This document shows, one piece after another, positions 58,149 through 64,000 of a stretch of 64,000 nucleotides of DNA. Under the pieces are notes generated by a model that was given only the letters and a program-made list of their open reading frames with translations, was not told where the DNA came from and ran no database searches. The position numbers and the translations under genes were made by a program. The first letter of the stretch is position 1; each line of letters starts with the position of its first letter. Location: assembly GCA_016800925.1 (NCBI GenBank), contig JABCPU010000073.1, positions 1 through 64,000 of the forward strand, written 5' to 3'. The DNA comes from Suillus spraguei (Eukaryota; Basidiomycota; Agaricomycetes; Boletales; Suillaceae).

Positions 58149-60706
58149 ATGTTGTCTCTCATCTAGTGTCATCCTTACCTGCACCAATATCATCAGATCC
58201 CATGGACATTGGACACCGTGTCACTGAAGCTCTTCATGCTTTTACTCACTGATCACAGGTCACTACTGTACTTTTCATTAAGACGTATAAGTATACTCTA
58301 TTTTAGTACCTAAAACCTGGTGCGATATCTAATTACCAACAGTCTTAAGTTGGCAACTTAATCTAGTCTTCGTTTTTCCTATGTATGCGATATTGTATCT
58401 GCGGTGCAATTGACATGGCGTGTGTCAGTCTGATATCATTTGACTTGATCATTTGAAAGCAGCCGCCAGTCATATCAATGTCATATCGATCGTCGTGTAA
58501 GCGGGCACGGTGCTGGCAGAGGCTAGCAGCCGACAACTTCAGAATATAAGAGGAACCGGCTATCTTCTAAGTAAAGGTTTGACTAGGTGACATCCAAACT
58601 TAATTGATCGAGTAGCCAAGGTTCAGTAATTTACAAAAACTTGAGCCCGAGTTGGTTCGAGAGTTGCTAGTCATTGCCAGCACTCATCAAATGACACTTA
58701 GTGAATTGAGAAGTCCTTGATATCGTAGTCATGCACGGGACTACTTATAGCACGATAATTCCCAACTCCCATGGTTCAAATACCCCTCCAGATTGAGGAC
58801 AGATCAATCACCCCGGGTATGGTTATGTCGCTAACTGCGATGCAGGGGCCCACGAAAATCGAGTTGATTCCCTGCATGGTAGGATTCCATCTTCTCAAAA
58901 ACGTGATTCAGGACTGGAATCATGTTTTTGAGAAGATGGAATCCATGATCGTTCAGTACTGAATGATCGACACTAAGTATGTGAACGCAAACCCTACGCC
59001 CTTCCGGAACAGTCTATTGCAACAGAAACGCTACACGGCCGTCATGATGACAAGCCAAAACCGTTGTCTCTCTCCGCATTCATCGACATGCGTTCGACCC
59101 TGCGGGATGTCAAGCAGCCTCTCAAAGTCGCAGAACACATTTGGTGCGACGTCGAGACTGATGATGTCAATGGGTTTCCCCTTGATCCACATAAAATAAT
59201 GATCCAACGACTCGAGAGGGGAAACGCGTGAAGGCAAGCCGGAGTATAGGTGTGAGTCTTCTCGTGACTGTTATATGCATTGACATAACTAAGTTCGGCA
59301 GACCTTGTATCCCGAGGTGCACATGGAAAAAATCACATGCATGCTTGACCGAGGGATGGAGGGGATTAGGGACCAAGGTTTCAGAAAGATCTCAACCCCA
59401 ACTCCACCGTTGATCATTCAATTCTACAAGAATTCGTCATCCCACCGTTCCCCGTCAATTGGACCCTTGGCGCGTTAGACGTCATGACTGCAGTGGACCT
59501 TACAGCCTATGCACTTTGGTTGCGTGGCATGCGGCGTAGAGGCGTGAAGGGTGACAGTGATCTGTCTTGTGCGTCCTCAGACTCGGAGTATGATGGTAGT
59601 AACTCCGAGGCCAACTGATCAGTGAACCGGTGAAAGTTCAATCATGATGCAGCTGGTGTGGGAAAATGATTACGTTGCAATGCTTAAACGTTTAAATCTT
59701 GAGCGTGCGTGTCACCAGCTCTTTTGCTTGCAGCGATTTATATCGTTGTTCTTGGCCAAAAGACTATTGATCGCACTACATGTTTTGCCCAATCAGCGGC
59801 GATTGCCCCCACCTTGTGGAAACCTATCCTATCTACTACGATGCCTTATGTTTTCCACAATTTGAGACTGTCATATCTTTGCCTCAGCCGAAACCTCCCG
59901 CTCTTGGTCATACTGCGCACCTTGTGTCATTAAGAATCAAGATATATCTGTCGTCTTCAATGATGTCTGTCGAGATTGGGTCAACCTCGCACGCTTTGAA
60001 TCTGAAACTCACTCAGTATCATTGCTTTGTCTTTCGCTCAGCTCCGCGACTTTGAGCCTTCTTGAGCTTGCATGTTGATCTTATCTGGTTTCATTACACC
60101 GACGGTTGTTATGAAGAGAAATTGAACGTTTTGTCTGCTTCAGTTTTGACTTCTATTGCATGCAAATTTGTTTGCAAGATAGCGGTTCTTGCACTAAGGT
60201 CACTGTCATCACCGCTGTTACTATACTGTTGCTTAGTATTCAGTAACAGTCAGAAAGTCTGGCTAACATTACGGATCTGGAGGCAAGTCTGTTTATCCCC
60301 TCATTAATGGGTGTTCTCATGTGACATTCTTCAGGCCTCAGGTTTCAAACTAGTATGTGTCAATCACGACTTTTTTTTTTTTGGTAGAATGCGTCTTTCG
60401 GCCGCCAGCATTCATCATGCTAGTATCAAGAAGCACCCGCAGACATGGTCAGTTTTGAATCATGAAGCTACCCTGCCCAGCCTTATCTTGTGTCCCATAT
60501 AGTGAGTGATCTGGCTCGAAACATTGAGAGGTTGACTTGCCAATTGACGGAGGGATCTCGATCACTTTGTACCTGTCAGAGGTCCATCTGTCACTTTTTC
60601 GATTGGAAAGATCAGGCCCTGTGACAAGAAATGTAAAGTTAAAACTCGATCATATAAAGGGACGTTCGAGAAAACACAACAGCTGGTATCGTCTTTAACT
60701 TCCGTC
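58149..60706. other. Intergenic stretch with degenerate coding traces
   Basis: At about 59090-59620 the plus strand shows decayed coding sense in several frames (a RDVKQPLKVAEHIWCDVE phrase, later LRGMRRRGVKGDSD and an acidic Ser-rich end with TGA near 59620). I do not recognise the family. A strong hairpin lies at 58882-58944. No complete gene is supported. Confidence 0.4.
58882..58944. repeat. Near-perfect hairpin, 28-bp arms, 7-nt loop
   Basis: The left arm 58882-58909 and right arm 58917-58944 pair with a single mismatch (C against T opposite), closing with GGATTCC/GGAATCC. Such a short, tight and nearly perfect stem could be a small RNA precursor, the relic of an inverted-repeat transposon, or a terminator-like structure. 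Confidence 0.85.
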
Positions 60707-61875
60707 ATGCGGGTGTTTGTATTGAGCTGTGCCATTGCACTCCTTCTCTCCATTTCTACTCACGGTGCTGTTGTAGCATTGACGAATGCACAGCGACTAG
60801 CTCGTGGCCTGCCTATTTTGCCTCCAAAGTTTGGTCGCGCTTTTCCAGGTTATGCAAGGACGCCGACAGTAGCTGGTACTTCTAACCCTATATCTCAAAT
60901 ACTTGGACTAGTAACTCATGTGTCGGCGCAGGAGAGAATCCATCCCCGTCGTTCACTTCGCAAAATACGTGAGTCTGTTGAAAATTTCACTGGAAGTTTG
61001 TTTCAACCCTTTCAGGTTTACGGGTCGGATTCTGGTCAAGGGCCATAATGGCAAATCGTTGGGACACTTGCATAACTTGGCCAGAGGAATGTAAGAACTC
61101 CCGCCGACTTGAGCGTTTCTCCAATTCAAATATGCTGAGCTTGTGACTAGAAACGGCATAAACTTCGGTGCCTCAAGCGCGGACCTGCAGGTGTCGTTCA
61201 CCACGTCTCGGTCTGAACAGGGGCTCTTTGACATACAAGCTGTCGTACGGTCCTCTTCGTTCTTTTTTTTCTAACATTCACGAAATTGTTGGCAGGACGC
61301 CGCGTTTTCTGGACCTCATTATATCGGGACAACGAGCAGCAATAACCTTGCCACTGGCTCCTCAACGTTGGTGTTTTCACATAAAAAACGGATACTACCA
61401 GGACGCTGATTTTGCTTGGACAGATTCGTCAGCTTTGGCAACGTTATTAAAAGTAAGCCTACAAGACTATTACATATTGAATGTCAATGACAAGTCATTT
61501 ATAGCACCTGCGCATTCCCGACCCGTCCCTGTGGGCCAGCATGCGGACGAGTCAGCAATTTGGACATTCAATCCCAAGACTTATCAGCTAAGTGGTGGGT
61601 TATCTCGATTCTTTTGTCATTCGAATCTACTTATCATTGACATGTCTCAAGTGCACTACGTAAATCGCGATGGCCATGAGGCAAAGACAACTATCGCTTA
61701 CAAGGCCCATGACAACACGATATTCTTTGTCGGTGACATCGGTGCCTATAATGCTGCTCAAGTCAATCCTAATAACCACGTTTCACCTATTGTGAGTCTG
61801 TTTGACTTTCTGATTGAATTCACCGACTCACATGATTTTCAGACATTTTACCTTGATGTGATGGCTAAGAAGTGA
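60707..61875 (+). CDS. Secreted protein of a basidiomycete family
   Basis: The ATG at 60707 starts a clear signal peptide (MRVFVLSCAIALLLSIS then THGAVVA). Next comes the LTNAQRLARGLPILPP motif, which marks many small secreted proteins of Agaricomycetes just after the signal peptide. Later exons hold a domain with YIGTTSSNNLATGS, SAIWTFNPKTYQL, VNRDG and ending TFYLDVMAKK at TGA 61873-61875. Confident introns run from about 60969 to 61015, 61091 to 61149, 61246 to 61295, near 61590 and from 61792 to 61842. The frame between exons 1 and 2, and the path between about 61380 and 61500, are not settled, so a lesion is possible. Function is unknown; it probably acts outside the cell or in the wall. 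Confidence 0.7.
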
Positions 61876-62213
61876 TCCAGAAAGGTTCTCCCTCTTCCAC
61901 GTCTTTTAACATTCTCTTCCTTTTCCATGTCACTCGTTTGATTTCAGTTCAAGTCGCGGGTTCTCTCGTTCGGACTTTGAAAACTGCGGTGGTCTTTAGA
62001 TTGCTGACACTTACTTAGATACGGCTTACTTATATCCTAACACGTACTAACTTCAAGTTTGAGACACATGTGTTTTATACACCTGGGATACACACACATA
62101 GACTGTTACTTTTCTATTTACACAGGACATTTACCAAAGGACCGAGTTCAAGACAATAAATAGAAATAATAGAGCAATAAATTAAAGCGAGTGTCAGGAG
62201 TCACTCGCGCTGT
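61876..62213. terminator. Intergenic region between convergent genes
   Basis: The secreted-protein gene (plus) and the chitinase gene (minus) converge here. An AATAAA hexamer lies at 62155-62160 on the plus strand, followed by an AT-rich run (AATAATAGAGCAATAAATTAAAG). It probably holds both 3' UTRs and poly-A sites. Confidence 0.45.
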
Positions 62214-63767
62214 TTATTCTGGGAATGCGAGCGACCGCACGGCTTCAATCCAGGCCGCTGCAGCGTCGGGGAACTTGGTATCACACGAAAGGTTAGCAAC
62301 ATTCGTCTGGAAAAGTTAACTTAGCTCACCTCCCACACCATAACGCCAGCATCTGGAAATTATGGTTAGCCCCTGCTGAACAGCACGTGGGATATTGGAC
62401 GCACCCCATCCTTGTTCATAGGCCATGTCCACACACTGGGCGAGTAGGGTAGTGTTCATATAACCATTGGTCGCGTCCGCAGTGGTAGCTGGCTTGCCGA
62501 TCACCAACTTGTCTAAAGATACTCCTGCTTCTGCAATCTGGAAGAGTGAGGTATTTGGCCACGTCGTAGATGATTCCGTAAGGAGCCCAGTACACGTTGT
62601 GTACTCAGTTGTGCCCTCTATTATAGCTAGTTAATAATGAATACGGAGACAGGACTGCGTGACTCACGATTGTAGAACTGTATAAAACAGGAATATCCTT
62701 ATTGGCATCATGAAATTACCCATTGACGAAAAATAATACTTGCCTGAACATTGTACTATAAGGCAGAGAATGAGCCCATGAAAAATACAGTGATTTTCGC
62801 ACTTACCCAATCAATTAACGATCCAACATTCATGTTGACCGTCAAATAAGCACCGCTAGTGTACTGCGTAGAGAACCTATAAACAAGGAGATAAATCCGG
62901 GCGACTTGCATAAATACTATTGGTCCAAATACCATGGAGCAACGGCTAGATGAAGACAAGGAACTTAGTCATGTTCAACACCGGATTTTGAGGCAGACTC
63001 ACGTGCGTGGGTTAAAATGTATTGACCTGCAGCATGTTGTCAGTACATTCTTGTCACTCATAATGGAACTAGGAACATACCTTGCGGAAGCCCTTCACGG
63101 AGGGTTTCGGTGAAAGTGGTCAACCAATCTTCTGCAGATCCATTCTCAGCATTCATGGCGTCGAAATCCTGTTGCAGTGCTAGTATTCAGTCGTGGACTA
63201 GTGCATGTCAAGAGAAACTCACTTCGTAGTCAATATCAACACCGTCAAGATTATATTCCAACACAAAGGCCGTAAGGTTATTGGCGACGGTCACAGGATC
63301 ATAACCATCAGTCGTAGGCGCATCAGTGGACCCGAAAGCAGATACAATAAGAGAAATCCCGGCATCATGGTATGATGTCAAGTAAGATGCTCGTGTGGCG
63401 TTGTCCAACAATGTCCATTCATCAGCTTGATCGACTGGGCCAGATGTAAGCCAGAACGAGAGGGCACTGAAGAAAGTTAGACCGCGAAACACTCATATTT
63501 GTCTTCAAGGCTCACAAGACATTATACCCCTGATTCCCGAATAGCAATCAATATACGCTAATAAAGTCATTGACGAGTACATACTGTGACCTCGCTGACC
63601 GCAGGAGGACCGGTTTCACCGTCGACCCACTCGTCACTGTAAATAACGAAGTAAGGGGCTGCAGGTGCTGCACGAGCTGAAAGTGCCGTGCCCACAAGAG
63701 GCGTAGACAACACGCCGCTGATGGCTGCGAAGACGCTGAGAAGACTCGAGAGCATGAAAGACACCAT
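62214..63767 (-). CDS. Secreted GH18 chitinase
   Basis: The ATG at 63767 opens a signal peptide (MVSFMLSSLLSVFAAIS then GVLS) and a PYFVIYSDEW strand that starts the barrel. A short exon joins as GYNVLALSFWL. Further on comes LIVSAFGS, then the GH18 active-site motif D-x-x-D-x-D-x-E as DGVDIDYE at about 63240, the last Glu being the catalytic acid. After an intron, DFDAMNAENGSAEDW and LPQGQYILTH follow, and the C-terminus reads VMVWE and FPDAAAAW, ending FPE at TAA 62214-62216. The family hydrolyses beta-1,4 links of chitin; in mushrooms it serves wall remodelling, autolysis or attack on other fungi. No carbohydrate-binding module was seen. About ten exons; the borders near 62330 and 62650-62960 are uncertain. 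Confidence 0.88.
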
Positions 63768-64000
63768 GATGAGGCTGGGGTAGAATATGAGCTACCGGTA
63801 GGCATTTATACCTTTCACCAAGACCTCATTCCAGGGTTACGACCTTCAATGGCACATGGTCCAGAGACCCTATATTGCTAATAAAAGCAGTCGGTGTCAG
63901 CATCAGAACAAAAAACAGGGTGGTGGCTGCATGCTGCATGGAGTACCGTCAGACTAATTGGCGATAAAGTTAGACTCCTGTTGGCGGGAGGCGCGACTCA
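63768..64000. promoter_or_regulatory. Upstream region of the chitinase gene
   Basis: This is the 5' flank of the minus-strand chitinase gene. It contains no ORF and no motif that I can name with confidence. Confidence 0.35.

Overview
The window looks like nuclear DNA of a filamentous basidiomycete, most likely an Agaricomycete. Genes are split by many short introns (about 45-60 nt, GT...AG). The transposons include a KDZ (Kyakuja-Dileera-Zisupton) transposase with the sequence blocks typical of mushroom genomes. The host genes have clear fungal architectures. No tRNA, rRNA or CRISPR array was recognised.

Layout. (1) 1-8.2 kb is repeat-rich: the 3' end of an LTR retrotransposon with a zinc-knuckle ORF, a broken multi-exon repeat gene, and solo LTRs nested in one another. 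(2) 8.85-13.8 kb holds two host genes on the minus strand: a Dsl1/ZW10-family vesicle-tethering or kinetochore protein and an MFS transporter. (3) 13.8-36.2 kb is a transposon island. It contains at least five LTR families (called A to E here), almost all as solo LTRs and many with exact 5-bp target-site duplications (TSDs). It also contains a minus-strand gene relic split by three independent solo LTRs, a KDZ transposase pseudogene split by another LTR, a Ty1/copia 3' fragment, a tandem repeat, and a Tc1-type element converted into a 1.57-kb near-perfect palindrome. (4) 36.2-44.5 kb is a compact host block: RFC3 (clamp-loader subunit) and a ubiquitin-eS31 fusion diverge from a 260-bp shared promoter with two ACGCGT boxes next to RFC3, followed by BYE1 (PHD, TFIIS central domain, SPOC). 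(5) 44.6-52.4 kb is degenerate: a Helitron helicase relic, a 5'-truncated Dbp6/DDX51-type helicase pseudogene, and a psq-like HTH plus SAP gene with a frameshift. (6) 52.4-63.8 kb returns to host genes: a CH-domain/kinase/C1/CaaX protein of about 1,798 residues, a secreted protein of a basidiomycete family, and a GH18 chitinase.

The most notable items are the Tc1-derived long palindrome at 32571-34143, which sits beside a second large inverted repeat; the datable stacks of solo LTRs; an LTR family with TG...AC ends; and the CH-kinase-C1-CaaX protein. Exon boundaries come from reading splice signals and frame, and most were not checked by any alignment.
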